A DNA stretch of 64,000 nucleotides from Ilyomonas sp965214235 (lineage in GTDB: Bacteria; Bacteroidota; Bacteroidia; Chitinophagales; Chitinophagaceae). The notes beneath the pieces are model-generated. The model was not told the DNA's origin. It saw nothing but the letters and a program-made list of their open reading frames with translations, and made no database searches. Below are positions 8,432 through 16,753 of this stretch, piece by piece. How positions within the stretch are numbered: the first letter of the stretch is position 1; each line of letters opens with the position of its first letter. The stretch spans positions 558,001 to 622,000 of the forward strand of contig CBDCBH010000002.1 of NCBI GenBank assembly GCA_965214235.1, written 5' to 3'. Made by a program: the position numbers and the translations under genes.

Positions 8432-9118
8432 ATGAATATAGGAAAAGAATTTGAAAAATATGCGGTGCAGCATCGTGGCATCAGCAGTGCTACACTCCAC
8501 AGCTATGGTAACCAGTTTACGAATCTTACGCCATACATTATAGAAGAACGTCCGTTAAATGTTGCCAGCATGGACGTATTTAGCAGACTGATGATGGACA
8601 GAATTATTTTTCTTGGCGAAGGCATTAACGATTATGTTGCCAACATTGTTACTGCGCAGTTGCTGTTCTTGGATAGCACCGACAGAACGCGCGATATTCA
8701 AATGTACATCAACAGCCCCGGAGGCAGTGTTTATGCAGGTTTGGGCATTTATGACACGATGCAGTTTGTAAGTCCTGACGTGTCAACTATCTGCACCGGC
8801 GTTGCAGCCAGTATGGGTGCTGTATTAATGGCTGCCGGCGTAAAAGGAAAACGCAGTGCGTTAAAACATTGCCGTATTATGATTCATCAACCCAGCGGTG
8901 CCATTGGCGGTCAGGCTTCCGATATTGCCATTACAGCAAGGGAAATTCGAAAAATCCGGCATGAATTAGATGAAGTGCTTGCGCATCATACCGGCCAAGA
9001 CATGGAAACCCTTGCCCGCGACCGGGATCGCGATTTCTGGATGACGGCAATAGAAGCCAAAGAATACGGTTTGGTTGATGAAGTGTTGTTAACGAATCCA
9101 AGAAAAGAAAACAAATAA
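8432..9118 (+). CDS. clpP: ATP-dependent Clp protease proteolytic subunit ClpP, copy 1
   Basis: ClpP forms the barrel-shaped serine peptidase that degrades substrates unfolded by ClpX or other Clp ATPases. From the ATG at 8432 it has 228 residues; an upstream in-frame ATG at 8387 would add a non-homologous leader. The catalytic triad is visible: Ser127 in AASMGA, His152 in MIHQPSG and Asp201 in DFWMTA. The oxyanion-loop INSPGGS lies near 94-99. It is the first gene of a clpP-clpP-clpX run on one strand. The second ClpP, 70 bases downstream, is clearly different in sequence, so hetero-oligomers or two separate barrels are possible. Confidence 0.95.
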   Translation: MNIGKEFEKYAVQHRGISSATLHSYGNQFTNLTPYIIEERPLNVASMDVFSRLMMDRIIFLGEGINDYVANIVTAQLLFLDSTDRTRDIQMYINSPGGSVYAGLGIYDTMQFVSPDVSTICTGVAASMGAVLMAAGVKGKRSALKHCRIMIHQPSGAIGGQASDIAITAREIRKIRHELDEVLAHHTGQDMETLARDRDRDFWMTAIEAKEYGLVDEVLLTNPRKENK

Positions 9119-9161
9119 AAATCTGATTTTTGATTGCGGAGTTACGATTTCATTACTATCA

Positions 9162-9186
9162 ATCATAAATCATAAATCATAAATCA
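9162..9186 (+). repeat. Short tandem repeat ATCATAA
   Basis: About 3.6 tandem copies of the 7-base unit ATCATAA lie in the 70-base gap between the two clpP genes and end just before the second ATG at 9189. Confidence 0.8.
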
Positions 9187-9188
9187 AT

Positions 9189-9827
9189 ATGATAGACCTG
9201 ACATACAAAAATCCATTTTTAATGGATGATGAAGAAGAAAAAGAAGAAATTGAAAAACCAGAAAAAGAAAACCAGTCTTCTTTCATTTTAAAAAAAATGG
9301 AGAAGCTTTTTCTTGAAACAAGAGCTGTGTATTTATGGGGAATGGTTGACGACAGAAGTGCCCGCGATGTTGTGAGCAAATTGTTGCTTTTGGAAGCCGA
9401 TAATCCAGGTAAAGAAATTAAGTTTTATATCAATAGCCCGGGCGGCATTGTTACCAGCGGCTTTGTTATTTACGATACTATTAAATTAATGAAATCGCCG
9501 GTAAGCACCATCTGTATGGGATTAGCTGCCAGCATGGGTTCAATTTTATTAAGTGTGGGCACAAAAGGACGACGTTTTATTTATCCGCGTGGCGAAGTAA
9601 TGATTCATCAACCCAGCATAGGCGGCTACTTTCAGGCAACCAGCGCCGACATTGAAATTCAGGCGCAACAAATTGAAAGAACCAAACTGGTTGGCGCACA
9701 GGTGCTGGCAGAAAATTGCGGTAAAACAGTTGATCAGATTATGAAAGATTTCGACCGCGATTACTGGATGGATGCTGATGGCGCCGTGAAGTATGGTATT
9801 GTTGATGCCGTGTTAAACGAGTTATAA
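9189..9827 (+). CDS. ClpP-like peptidase, copy 2
   Basis: A second complete ClpP-family subunit of 212 residues. The triad is Ser115 (AASMGS), His140 (MIHQPS) and Asp191 (DYWMDA), with INSPGG near 82. The first 35 residues are an acidic, Glu/Lys-rich extension not found in copy 1. The handle region and the substrate-contact residues also differ. Being intact and between clpP and clpX, it is probably active and serves ClpX alone or in a mixed barrel with copy 1. A terminator follows 21 bases after the stop, so the clpP pair may be transcribed separately from clpX. Confidence 0.93.
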   Translation: MIDLTYKNPFLMDDEEEKEEIEKPEKENQSSFILKKMEKLFLETRAVYLWGMVDDRSARDVVSKLLLLEADNPGKEIKFYINSPGGIVTSGFVIYDTIKLMKSPVSTICMGLAASMGSILLSVGTKGRRFIYPRGEVMIHQPSIGGYFQATSADIEIQAQQIERTKLVGAQVLAENCGKTVDQIMKDFDRDYWMDADGAVKYGIVDAVLNEL

Positions 9828-9848
9828 TTTCAATACTTTTTTAATAGG

Positions 9849-9879
9849 GAAACCGCTTTACAAAGGCGGTTTCTTTTTT
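9849..9879 (+). terminator. Terminator between the second clpP and clpX
   Basis: GAAACCGC (9849-9856) pairs with GCGGTTTC (9866-9873) and is followed by six T (9874-9879). It suggests the clpP pair ends here and clpX has its own promoter. Confidence 0.88.
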
Positions 9880-9958
9880 ACTTTGCACAAACAGAAACCG
9901 TAGCGTAATTGAAAGGTTTGAGGTATAAAAAAGATCATTAACTATTAAGTAAAAATTT

Positions 9959-11200
9959 ATGGCTAAACAACAAAATAAATTAATCTGCTCGTTTTGTGGT
10001 AAACCGCGCGATGAAGTAAATGTTTTGATTGCCGGACAACATGGCGAACACATTTGCGACAATTGTGTAGAACATGCTCAAAGCCTTATTGGGCAAGAAT
10101 TAGACAGCCGTCAGAAAGCAAGAAATAAGCATTACGAATTTGCTATCCGAAAGCCTGCCGAAATAAAAGCGTTTTTAGATAAATACATTGTTGGGCAAAC
10201 CGATGCAAAGAAAATTATCAGCGTGGCTGTTTACAACCATTACAAACGCATTACACAAAAAAAACAAAACGATGAAATAGAAATTGAAAAAAGCAACCTC
10301 ATTATGGTAGGTGAAACCGGAACCGGAAAAACTTTACTTGCTAAGACAGTTGCCAAGTTGCTGAATGTTCCTTTCGCTATTGTTGATGCCACTGTTTTTA
10401 CTGAAGCAGGTTATGTGGGCGAAGATGTGGAAAGCATGCTAACACGCCTTTTACAAGCCAGCAATTACGATGTAAGTGCTGCCGAAAAAGGCATTGTTTA
10501 CATTGATGAAATAGATAAAGTTGCCCGTAAAAATGACAACCCTTCCATTACACGCGACGTAAGCGGCGAAGGTGTGCAGCAAGGCTTATTAAAAATATTG
10601 GAAGGCACTGATGTTTTGGTTCCTCCGCAAGGTGGCAGAAAACATCCCGAACAAAAAATGGTGAAGATGAATACAGCTAATATTCTCTTTATTGCAGGTG
10701 GTGCTTTTGATGGTGTTGACAGGATTATATCGCGCCGCATAAATACAAATTCAATTGGCTTTGGTGTAAATAAAGAACACCAGGAAATGCAAAAGAAAAA
10801 CATGTTGCAATTTGTAAATGCCACCGATTTAAAAAGTTTTGGTCTGATACCCGAATTGTTAGGTCGTTTGCCGGTGATTACGCATCTGGAACCGCTGGAT
10901 GCAGCAACATTGCGATTGATTTTAACCGAACCAAAAAACAGCTTGATGAAACAATACAAACGTTTGTTCGAAATTGAAAACATCAGTCTTACTATTGATA
11001 TTGAAGTGCTTGATTTTATTGTTTTAAAGGCAATGGAATTTAAACTGGGTGCCAGAGGTTTGCGTAGCATTTGCGAGCAGATTTTAACCGATGCTATGTT
11101 TGAATTGCCAGGCACCAATACCAAAGATTTTCATGTAACATTAAGTTATGCAAAACAACAGTTTGATAAGAGTAAAATGAACCTTTTAGAAGTTGCGTAG
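9959..11200 (+). CDS. clpX: ATP-dependent Clp protease ATP-binding subunit ClpX
   Basis: ClpX is the hexameric AAA+ unfoldase that feeds substrates into ClpP. The 413 residues match the family length. An N-terminal C4 zinc finger (cysteines 10, 13, 33 and 36) recognises substrates and adaptors. Walker A is GETGTGKT at 118-125, Walker B is IVYIDEIDK, and the sensor and C-terminal small domain follow. SIGFGVNKE, where family members carry the IGF loop that docks on ClpP, reads IGFG here. It has its own upstream region after the clpP terminator. A 208-codon open frame on the opposite strand is a shadow. Confidence 0.97.
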   Translation: MAKQQNKLICSFCGKPRDEVNVLIAGQHGEHICDNCVEHAQSLIGQELDSRQKARNKHYEFAIRKPAEIKAFLDKYIVGQTDAKKIISVAVYNHYKRITQKKQNDEIEIEKSNLIMVGETGTGKTLLAKTVAKLLNVPFAIVDATVFTEAGYVGEDVESMLTRLLQASNYDVSAAEKGIVYIDEIDKVARKNDNPSITRDVSGEGVQQGLLKILEGTDVLVPPQGGRKHPEQKMVKMNTANILFIAGGAFDGVDRIISRRINTNSIGFGVNKEHQEMQKKNMLQFVNATDLKSFGLIPELLGRLPVITHLEPLDAATLRLILTEPKNSLMKQYKRLFEIENISLTIDIEVLDFIVLKAMEFKLGARGLRSICEQILTDAMFELPGTNTKDFHVTLSYAKQQFDKSKMNLLEVA

Positions 11201-11307
11201 TTATTTCTTAATTGAATAATGAGTTGTGAAAAAATGAGTTCTTGCATCTTACATTCTCCACTCACTATTCGAAATTGACCACTTATAATTCACACTAAAT
11301 AAAAAAT

Positions 11308-11454
11308 ATGAACGAACTTGTTGAACGAATTACAGCTGCTGCAGGCATTACGCCTGAACAGGCGCAAACAGCCGTAGAAACAATTGCAGATTTTGTAAAA
11401 GAAAAGTTTCCTATGATGGCTGGCGCTGTTGACCAACTATTCAAAAGCAATTGA
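11308..11454 (+). CDS. Small 48-residue acidic helical protein
   Basis: A short open frame, ATG to TGA, encoding MNELVERITAAAGITPEQ followed by two more helices (QTAVETIADFVKEKFPMM, then AGAVDQLFKSN). The composition is regular and amphipathic, as expected of a real folded peptide with three short helices. The sequence AAGITPEQAQTA resembles small DUF2267- or DUF2780-like bacterial helical domains, but I cannot assign a family. It lies between clpX and uppP, is preceded by an AT-rich leader, and is followed 16 bases later by a long inverted repeat with a T-rich tail, so it probably forms its own transcript. Its function is unknown. Confidence 0.7.
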   Translation: MNELVERITAAAGITPEQAQTAVETIADFVKEKFPMMAGAVDQLFKSN

Positions 11455-11469
11455 TACAATTGAATTTCC

Positions 11470-11550
11470 ATCCCGTAGAAAAAGCAATAAGAATAAAGTA
11501 ATAAAATCAACTTTTATCGGTGAGCTTTCTACGGGATTTTTATTTTTATT
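11470..11550 (+). terminator. Long-loop hairpin with T-rich tail after the small protein
   Basis: ATCCCGTAGAAA (11470-11481) and TTTCTACGGGAT (11526-11537) are perfect complements separated by 44 bases, then TTTTTATTTTTATT follows. The T-rich tail suits a terminator, but the loop is much longer than usual, so the 44 bases could hold a small RNA element. Confidence 0.65.
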
Positions 11551-11591
11551 GCGTATATATTTTTTCATTTTTATAAACCAATAATTGTTTC

Positions 11592-12392
11592 ATGGATTAT
11601 TTTCAAACTATCATTAAAGGAATTGTAGAAGGCATCACCGAATTTTTACCAATATCCAGTACCGCACATTTAAAATATACGAACGGCTTACTACATATTG
11701 ATGAAAAAGATCCTTTTGTAAAAATGTTTGATGTAGTAATTCAACTTGGCGCCATTCTTTCAGTTGTTGTTCTTTATTACAAAAGATTCTTTGATTTTTC
11801 GCGTTCTGTTTTCTATATAAAACTAATTATAGCCGTTATTCCCGCGCTTATTTTCGGAGCCATTTTTAAAAAGTATATTGATTCAGCATTAGGTAATCTC
11901 ATCTTCATTGCCTGCGTAATGATTGGAGGTGGAATTATACTTTTATTTATTGATAAATTCTTTACGAATAACAGGATTGACGATGATAAGCAAATTACAT
12001 ATCCGCGTGCTTTTGCTATTGGTTGCTTTCAGGTATTAGCTGTTATATTTCCAGGTTTAAGCAGAAGTGCTGCAACCATTATCGGCGGCATGAGCCAGAA
12101 GCTAACACGCAGGATAGCCGCAGAGTTTTCGTTCTTTCTTGCTGTTCCAACTATGATTGCCGCCAGCGCAAAAGAGTTTTGGGATGTGTATAAAGATCAT
12201 CCTGAAGTGCTGAACAAAAACAATTATTCATTGCTTGGTTTAGGCGCCCTGGTTTCTTTTATTGTTGCATTGTTTGCGGTTAAATTTTTTATTAGCTATC
12301 TGCAAAAACATGGCTTTAGGGCTTTTGGTATTTACCGTATTTTATTAGGTGCGGTCATGTTGTTTTTAATAGTTAAGGGCTATGTGAAATAG
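11592..12392 (+). CDS. uppP: Undecaprenyl-diphosphatase
   Basis: UppP (BacA) dephosphorylates undecaprenyl diphosphate in the inner membrane, recycling the lipid carrier used for peptidoglycan and polysaccharide synthesis. The 266 residues fit the family. The two signature loops are GIVEGITEFLPISSTAHL at residues 8-25 and FPGLSRSAATIIGG near 156-169, which carry the catalytic glutamate, serines and arginine. At least seven hydrophobic membrane segments are visible. The gene stands alone between a terminator-like hairpin and an MFS gene. The nearby polysaccharide locus probably depends on the same carrier pool. UppP overproduction gives bacitracin tolerance in other bacteria. Confidence 0.95.
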   Translation: MDYFQTIIKGIVEGITEFLPISSTAHLKYTNGLLHIDEKDPFVKMFDVVIQLGAILSVVVLYYKRFFDFSRSVFYIKLIIAVIPALIFGAIFKKYIDSALGNLIFIACVMIGGGIILLFIDKFFTNNRIDDDKQITYPRAFAIGCFQVLAVIFPGLSRSAATIIGGMSQKLTRRIAAEFSFFLAVPTMIAASAKEFWDVYKDHPEVLNKNNYSLLGLGALVSFIVALFAVKFFISYLQKHGFRAFGIYRILLGAVMLFLIVKGYVK

Positions 12393-12449
12393 AAAGCATT
12401 TGCGGGAATGCAAAACATAAAATACATTGCTTCGTAAAACCAAAGCGGA

Positions 12450-13769
12450 ATGCAAACGGCTTCAAAAAAAGTGGTTAACGGTTGGGCAATGTACGATTGG
12501 GCAAACAGCGTGTACAGTCTTGTTATTACCTCATCTATTTTTCCGGCTTACTATGAGGGTATTACGTCGGGAAAATCAATCCATTTTTTAGGAAGAGTTT
12601 TTACCGAGCCTTCAGCGTTGTATGACTATGCGGTTGCGTTTTCTTTTTTAGCGGTAGCACTCATGTCTCCCTTACTATCTTCCATCGCCGACGCTTTTGG
12701 AAACAAAAAAAAGTTCATGCAGTTTTTTTGCTACATGGGTTCGTTAAGTTGCTGTGCCATGTATTGGTTTCAGCCCGATAACCCGCAGCTTGGCATTATC
12801 CTTTTTATTTTGGCATCAATTGGTTATGGCGCCAGCATTGTGTTTTATAATGCTTATCTGCCTGAAATCGCAGAGGAAAAAGACCAAGATTTTGTAAGTG
12901 CAAAAGGCTTTGCGTTGGGTTACATTGGCAGTGTGATATTGTTGATAATTTGTTTGATCATGGTAACAAAGCCTCAACTGTTTGGGATAGCTGATGCAAC
13001 CAAAGCTTCGCAAATTTCTTTTTTATTAACCGGTATCTGGTGGATGGCGTTTGCACAAATCACTTTTGCGGTGCTGCCAAAAAGCAAAACTAACCCGGCT
13101 TCTCAAAGCCGCAATGTGTTTACAAAAGGCTATGCTGAATTAAGAAAAGTTTGGAACGAACTGAGATACGAAGCAACGCTGAAACGGTTTTTACTTGCTT
13201 TCTTTTTTTTAGGAATGGGTGTTGAAACCGTCATGTACTCTGCTGCATTGTTTGCAAAGCAGCAAATTTTCCCAAACACCGGCAACAAAGAAACTGATGC
13301 TGCCAATAGTGGTAAGCTGATACTCACTATCTTAATCATTCAAATGGTTGCAATTGGTGGTTCTTATTTGTTTTCTTTTTGTTCCAAAAAAATTGGCAAT
13401 TTAAAAGTGCTTTTGCTGGGTGTATTAATATGGTCGGGCATATGTGCATGGGCTTATTTTATATATACGCCATTGCAATTTTATTTTCTTGCAGGCACAG
13501 TAGGTCTTGTGATGGGCGGCATTCAATCGCTTTCACGATCCACTTATTCCAAACTGATGCCTACGACCAAAGACACAGCTTCTTACTTTAGTTTTTATGA
13601 TGTTTGCGATAAAGTGAGCACTGTAATCGGGATGACAACTTTTGGAATGGTAACCGAAGGTTTGGGCGGAATGCGCAATGCCGTTTTGTTTTTAATGACA
13701 TATTTTATCATTTCATTCTTTATTTTTTTATACGCGCTGGCAAAGCAACCCAGGCTGAAAATGGCTTAA
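12450..13769 (+). CDS. MFS transporter, UMF1 (Atg22-like) family
   Basis: A 439-residue inner-membrane carrier with about 12 hydrophobic segments. The N-terminus NGWAMYDWANSVYSLVITSSIFPAYYE is characteristic of the UMF1/Atg22-like branch of the major facilitator superfamily. ALMSPLLSSIADAFGNKKKFM is the loop 2-3 motif, with charged residues after a helix. Substrates of bacterial members are mostly unknown; the yeast relative exports amino acids from the vacuole. It starts 57 bases after uppP and ends 6 bases before the MBL-fold gene, so those two are probably co-transcribed. There are no internal breaks. Confidence 0.88.
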   Translation: MQTASKKVVNGWAMYDWANSVYSLVITSSIFPAYYEGITSGKSIHFLGRVFTEPSALYDYAVAFSFLAVALMSPLLSSIADAFGNKKKFMQFFCYMGSLSCCAMYWFQPDNPQLGIILFILASIGYGASIVFYNAYLPEIAEEKDQDFVSAKGFALGYIGSVILLIICLIMVTKPQLFGIADATKASQISFLLTGIWWMAFAQITFAVLPKSKTNPASQSRNVFTKGYAELRKVWNELRYEATLKRFLLAFFFLGMGVETVMYSAALFAKQQIFPNTGNKETDAANSGKLILTILIIQMVAIGGSYLFSFCSKKIGNLKVLLLGVLIWSGICAWAYFIYTPLQFYFLAGTVGLVMGGIQSLSRSTYSKLMPTTKDTASYFSFYDVCDKVSTVIGMTTFGMVTEGLGGMRNAVLFLMTYFIISFFIFLYALAKQPRLKMA

Positions 13770-13775
13770 TCAATC

Positions 13776-14675
13776 ATGAAATTATATACCATAGATACGG
13801 GCTTTTTTAAGTTAGATGGAGGTGCCATGTTTGGCGTTGTTCCAAAAAGTATGTGGAGTAAACTAAATGCACCCGATGAAAATAATCTTTGCACATGGGC
13901 AATGCAATGTTTATTAATTGAAGATGAAAACCGTTTAATTTTAATTGATACCGGCATTGGTAAGAAACAAAGCGAAAAGTTTTTAAGTCATTATTATTTA
14001 CATGGCAACGATACGCTGCAATCATCTTTACAAAAACATGGCTTTAATAAGCATGATGTAACAGATGTTATTCTCACGCATCTTCATTTCGACCATGTTG
14101 GTGGAGCAATAGAGAGAGTGGGAGATAAGCTGCAACCTGTTTTTCCAAATGCAATATATTGGAGCAATCAGCAGCATTGGCAATGGGCAATAAAACCAAA
14201 TGCGCGCGAGAAAGCATCGTTTTTACCGGAGAATATTTTGCCATTGCAACAAAGCGGGCGATTGCAATTTATACAAACACCTAAGCCGTCAGATAATAAA
14301 AGCGAAGGTTTGTCTGCGCCCGAACTTTTAGCTTTAATTGGCACACAGTTTTCCAAAAATATTTTTATCCTGTTTGCCAGCGGACATACAAAAAATATGA
14401 TGTTACCATTAATTAATTATAACGGTAACACCATTCTTTATATGGCAGATTTAGTGCCTTCTGCGGCTCACATTCCATTGCCTTATGTGATGGCTTATGA
14501 TATGTTTCCATTAATCACTTTGGAAGAAAAAGAAAGGTATTTGAATATCGCGGCACTAAACAATTATACTCTTTTTTTTGAACACGATCCAAGCATCGAA
14601 TGTTGCACTCTGCAACAAACCGATAAAGGCATTCGTGTGAAAGAAACGTTTGCTTTGGCTCAACTCATATCTTAA
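13776..14675 (+). CDS. MBL-fold metallo-hydrolase
   Basis: A 299-residue cytoplasmic metallo-beta-lactamase-fold hydrolase with no signal peptide. The metal site is THLHFDHVGG (HxHxDH, about residues 93-102), with further ligands likely in ASGHTKNMM and the C-terminal FEHDP. The early strand LIEDENRLILIDTGIGKK is the usual beta-hairpin leading to the metal loop. The length and motif spacing resemble the lactonase/AHL-acylase-like branch (MTTase/quorum-quenching type), but substrate prediction is not safe. It starts 6 bases after the MFS gene and is probably translated from the same mRNA. Confidence 0.88.
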   Translation: MKLYTIDTGFFKLDGGAMFGVVPKSMWSKLNAPDENNLCTWAMQCLLIEDENRLILIDTGIGKKQSEKFLSHYYLHGNDTLQSSLQKHGFNKHDVTDVILTHLHFDHVGGAIERVGDKLQPVFPNAIYWSNQQHWQWAIKPNAREKASFLPENILPLQQSGRLQFIQTPKPSDNKSEGLSAPELLALIGTQFSKNIFILFASGHTKNMMLPLINYNGNTILYMADLVPSAAHIPLPYVMAYDMFPLITLEEKERYLNIAALNNYTLFFEHDPSIECCTLQQTDKGIRVKETFALAQLIS

Positions 14676-14714
14676 TACAAAACGTTTCTAACTTTCCTTT
14701 TCTTCTTCCGAATG

Positions 14715-14722
14715 TATCTTTG
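14715..14722 (+). promoter_or_regulatory. -7 promoter box that sets the trmH-like start
   Basis: TATCTTTG is a perfect TAnnTTTG match. It lies inside the longest possible reading frame (ATG at 14712), so that ATG would be upstream of the transcript. The real start is therefore 14727 or 14742. Confidence 0.7.
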
Positions 14723-14726
14723 TATT

Positions 14727-15269
14727 ATGCAAAAAAGAAGCATGAGTGAGCTGGAACGTAAGACAGTAGCGGAGTTCCGGCAATCAGATAAATTTTCAAT
14801 TATTGCAGTTCTTGAAAATGTGCGCAGCGCTTATAACGTAGGCAGCGTATTGCGCACCGCAGATGCTTTTCTTTTACAAGCTATTTATACTACTGGTTAC
14901 ACGGCTCACCCTCCGCACAAACAAATTGCTAAAACAGCTTTGGGAGCTGATGAAACGGTTACATCAAAACATTTTATAAACGCTACCGAAGCAATAACTG
15001 AACTAAAAACAAAAGGCTTTGCCGTATATGCTATTGAACAAGTAAAAAACAGCATTCCTTTGCAGCAATTTGATGTAGATGAAGATGATAAAATTGCTTT
15101 TATTTTTGGTAATGAAGTAAGCGGTGTTGAGCAGGAAACTATTTTGCTGTGCGATGGCTGCATCGAAATTCCTCAAATGGGCATGAAGCATTCTTTAAAT
15201 ATAGCAACGGCAGCAGGTATTGTATTGTGGGAATGTGTAAAACAAAAGATAAACGGGTTAATAAAATAG
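14727..15269 (+). CDS. SpoU/TrmH-family RNA 2'-O-methyltransferase
   Basis: A SPOUT-fold enzyme that transfers methyl from S-adenosylmethionine to a ribose 2'-hydroxyl of tRNA or rRNA. About 180 residues is a minimal TrmH without an N-terminal L30e domain. Motif 1 is NVRSAYNVGSVLRTADAF (Asn and Arg catalytic), motif 2 is IFGNEVSGVE, and motif 3 is MKHSLNIATAAGIVLWE, which forms the trefoil knot. The start was chosen because a promoter box overlaps the upstream ATG; MSELERKT at 14742 is equally possible. Its stop lies one base before the DinB ATG. The target nucleotide is unknown. Confidence 0.9.
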   Translation: MQKRSMSELERKTVAEFRQSDKFSIIAVLENVRSAYNVGSVLRTADAFLLQAIYTTGYTAHPPHKQIAKTALGADETVTSKHFINATEAITELKTKGFAVYAIEQVKNSIPLQQFDVDEDDKIAFIFGNEVSGVEQETILLCDGCIEIPQMGMKHSLNIATAAGIVLWECVKQKINGLIK

Positions 15270-15270
15270 C

Positions 15271-15744
15271 ATGAAAACATTAATGCAGCAATACAAATTG
15301 GTGCAAAGCGCAAGAGGTGCTTTGTTCGATTATCTAAACTCCATTACTTTTAAAAAGCTTCATCTTCCTATTCAAAGCTACAATAGCAAATCAGTTTGTT
15401 ACCTACTTAACCATGTTGCTTTGTGTTACCTAAGCTGGCTGAATGAATTTGCTTTGAAAATTCCTTTGTTAATAACCGATGAAACAGCATGGCAAACAAT
15501 GGACGATGTAAAAACAATTTATACAGAAGTAGATGATTGCATGTATAGTTTTCTTACTGCTTTTGATCATAAAAACACAATGATATCCGCATTTAAAAAA
15601 CGGCAGGAAGTTACCCTTACTTTATCAGTTCTGCAATTGTTTACGCATGTAATTACACACGAATTTTATCATAAAGGAGTGATAGTAAACATGACAAAAC
15701 AATTGGGTTTTACACCTATTGATACAGACGTTATTCGGTTTTAA
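15271..15744 (+). CDS. DinB-family protein
   Basis: A 157-residue four-helix-bundle protein of the DinB/YfiT type, a superfamily of metal-binding proteins that includes thiol-dependent transferases. The histidines expected at the metal site can be placed: SVCYLLNHVALCYLSWL near residue 50, and FTHVITHEFYHKG near 125-137, which carries the paired HxxxH pattern. The role is unknown; members are often linked to stress or detoxification. The gene starts one base after the SpoU stop and ends 9 bases before the UbiA gene, so the three genes are probably one operon without an obvious common pathway. Confidence 0.8.
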   Translation: MKTLMQQYKLVQSARGALFDYLNSITFKKLHLPIQSYNSKSVCYLLNHVALCYLSWLNEFALKIPLLITDETAWQTMDDVKTIYTEVDDCMYSFLTAFDHKNTMISAFKKRQEVTLTLSVLQLFTHVITHEFYHKGVIVNMTKQLGFTPIDTDVIRF

Positions 15745-15753
15745 AATAAACAG

Positions 15754-16683
15754 ATGAGTACAATTAAAAGTTATCTTTCGTTAGTTCGTTTTTCTCATAC
15801 CATTTTTGCAATGCCTTTTGCTTTTATTGGGTTTTTTTTAGGAGTATCAGTTCCTCATTTTATACCTAATGAAATGAATTTAAATGATTCAATTGGTTGG
15901 GGACGAGATAAAACAAATTTTATTTATGTAGAAGGAATTACATTTAAATTACTTCTGGTTATTATCTGTATGATAACTGCCCGCAGCGCAGCGATGGCGT
16001 TCAATCGTTATTTAGACAGAAGCTTCGATGCTAAAAATCCACGCACTTCAATCCGCGAAATTCCAAAAGGAATTATATCTGCCAATAGCGCATTACGATT
16101 TACAATTGCGTGCTGTGTTCTGTTTGTTTTTACTTCATATTTTATTAACCCAATTTGTTTTTTTCTTTCGCCGGTAGCTTTATTGGTTATTTTGTTTTAT
16201 AGTTACACCAAACGCTTCACGCCGCTTTGCCATCTTGTATTAGGCTTGGGGTTAAGCCTTGCACCCATCGGCGCTTATCTTGCTGTAACTGGTAAATTTA
16301 ACATGCTCCCTTTACTGTTTTCTTTTACTGTTATTTTTTGGGTGAGTGGCTTTGATGTGATTTATGCCTTGCAGGATGTTGAATTCGATCAGTCGCAACG
16401 CTTGTATTCAATACCTGCCGTGCTGGGAAGAAATAAAGGATTAAAAGTATCGGAGCTATTGCATTTGGCTAGTGCTGCCTGTGTGATTTTAGCAGGTTTT
16501 TATGGCCATTTTCATGCAGTATATTGGATTGGAATTGTAGTGTTTATCGGTATGCTTATTTACCAGCATTCTATTGTTCATCCGCACGATTTAAGTAAAG
16601 TAAACATTGCATTTATGACGGCAAATGGTATTGCAAGTGTTGTATTTGCAGCGCTTGTAATTGGTGATTTATTATTGTTTTAA
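15754..16683 (+). CDS. UbiA-family prenyltransferase (MqnP-like)
   Basis: A 309-residue membrane prenyltransferase with about nine hydrophobic segments. It joins a polyprenyl diphosphate to an aromatic acceptor. The two magnesium-binding motifs are NRYLDRSFDAKNPRT (NxxxD, about 85-99) and DVIYALQDVEFDQ (DxxYxxxD, about 200-212). The RTSIREIPKG stretch and the second motif resemble the putative 4-hydroxybenzoate-transferase/MqnP branch, which serves menaquinone synthesis by the futalosine route. That assignment is from memory of the family pattern. It ends the short plus-strand run and is followed by a bidirectional terminator. Confidence 0.85.
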   Translation: MSTIKSYLSLVRFSHTIFAMPFAFIGFFLGVSVPHFIPNEMNLNDSIGWGRDKTNFIYVEGITFKLLLVIICMITARSAAMAFNRYLDRSFDAKNPRTSIREIPKGIISANSALRFTIACCVLFVFTSYFINPICFFLSPVALLVILFYSYTKRFTPLCHLVLGLGLSLAPIGAYLAVTGKFNMLPLLFSFTVIFWVSGFDVIYALQDVEFDQSQRLYSIPAVLGRNKGLKVSELLHLASAACVILAGFYGHFHAVYWIGIVVFIGMLIYQHSIVHPHDLSKVNIAFMTANGIASVVFAALVIGDLLLF

Positions 16684-16700
16684 AATGGCATTAGGTTATA

Positions 16701-16732
16701 AAAAAAGTATAGATGTAACTCTATACTTTTTT
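16701..16732 (+). terminator. Bidirectional terminator between ubiA-like and wecG-like genes
   Basis: AAAAAAGTATAG (16701-16712) and CTATACTTTTTT (16721-16732) form a perfect 12-bp stem with an 8-base loop. With A-rich and T-rich ends it can terminate both convergent transcripts, and it marks the border of the polysaccharide locus. Confidence 0.93.
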
Positions 16733-16753
16733 ATTTGTAAGAAAGATATTTAT

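Noticed and set aside
10498..11124. A 208-codon frame opposite clpX
   Set aside because: It lies wholly inside the well-conserved clpX coding frame, has no domain pattern and is a shadow.
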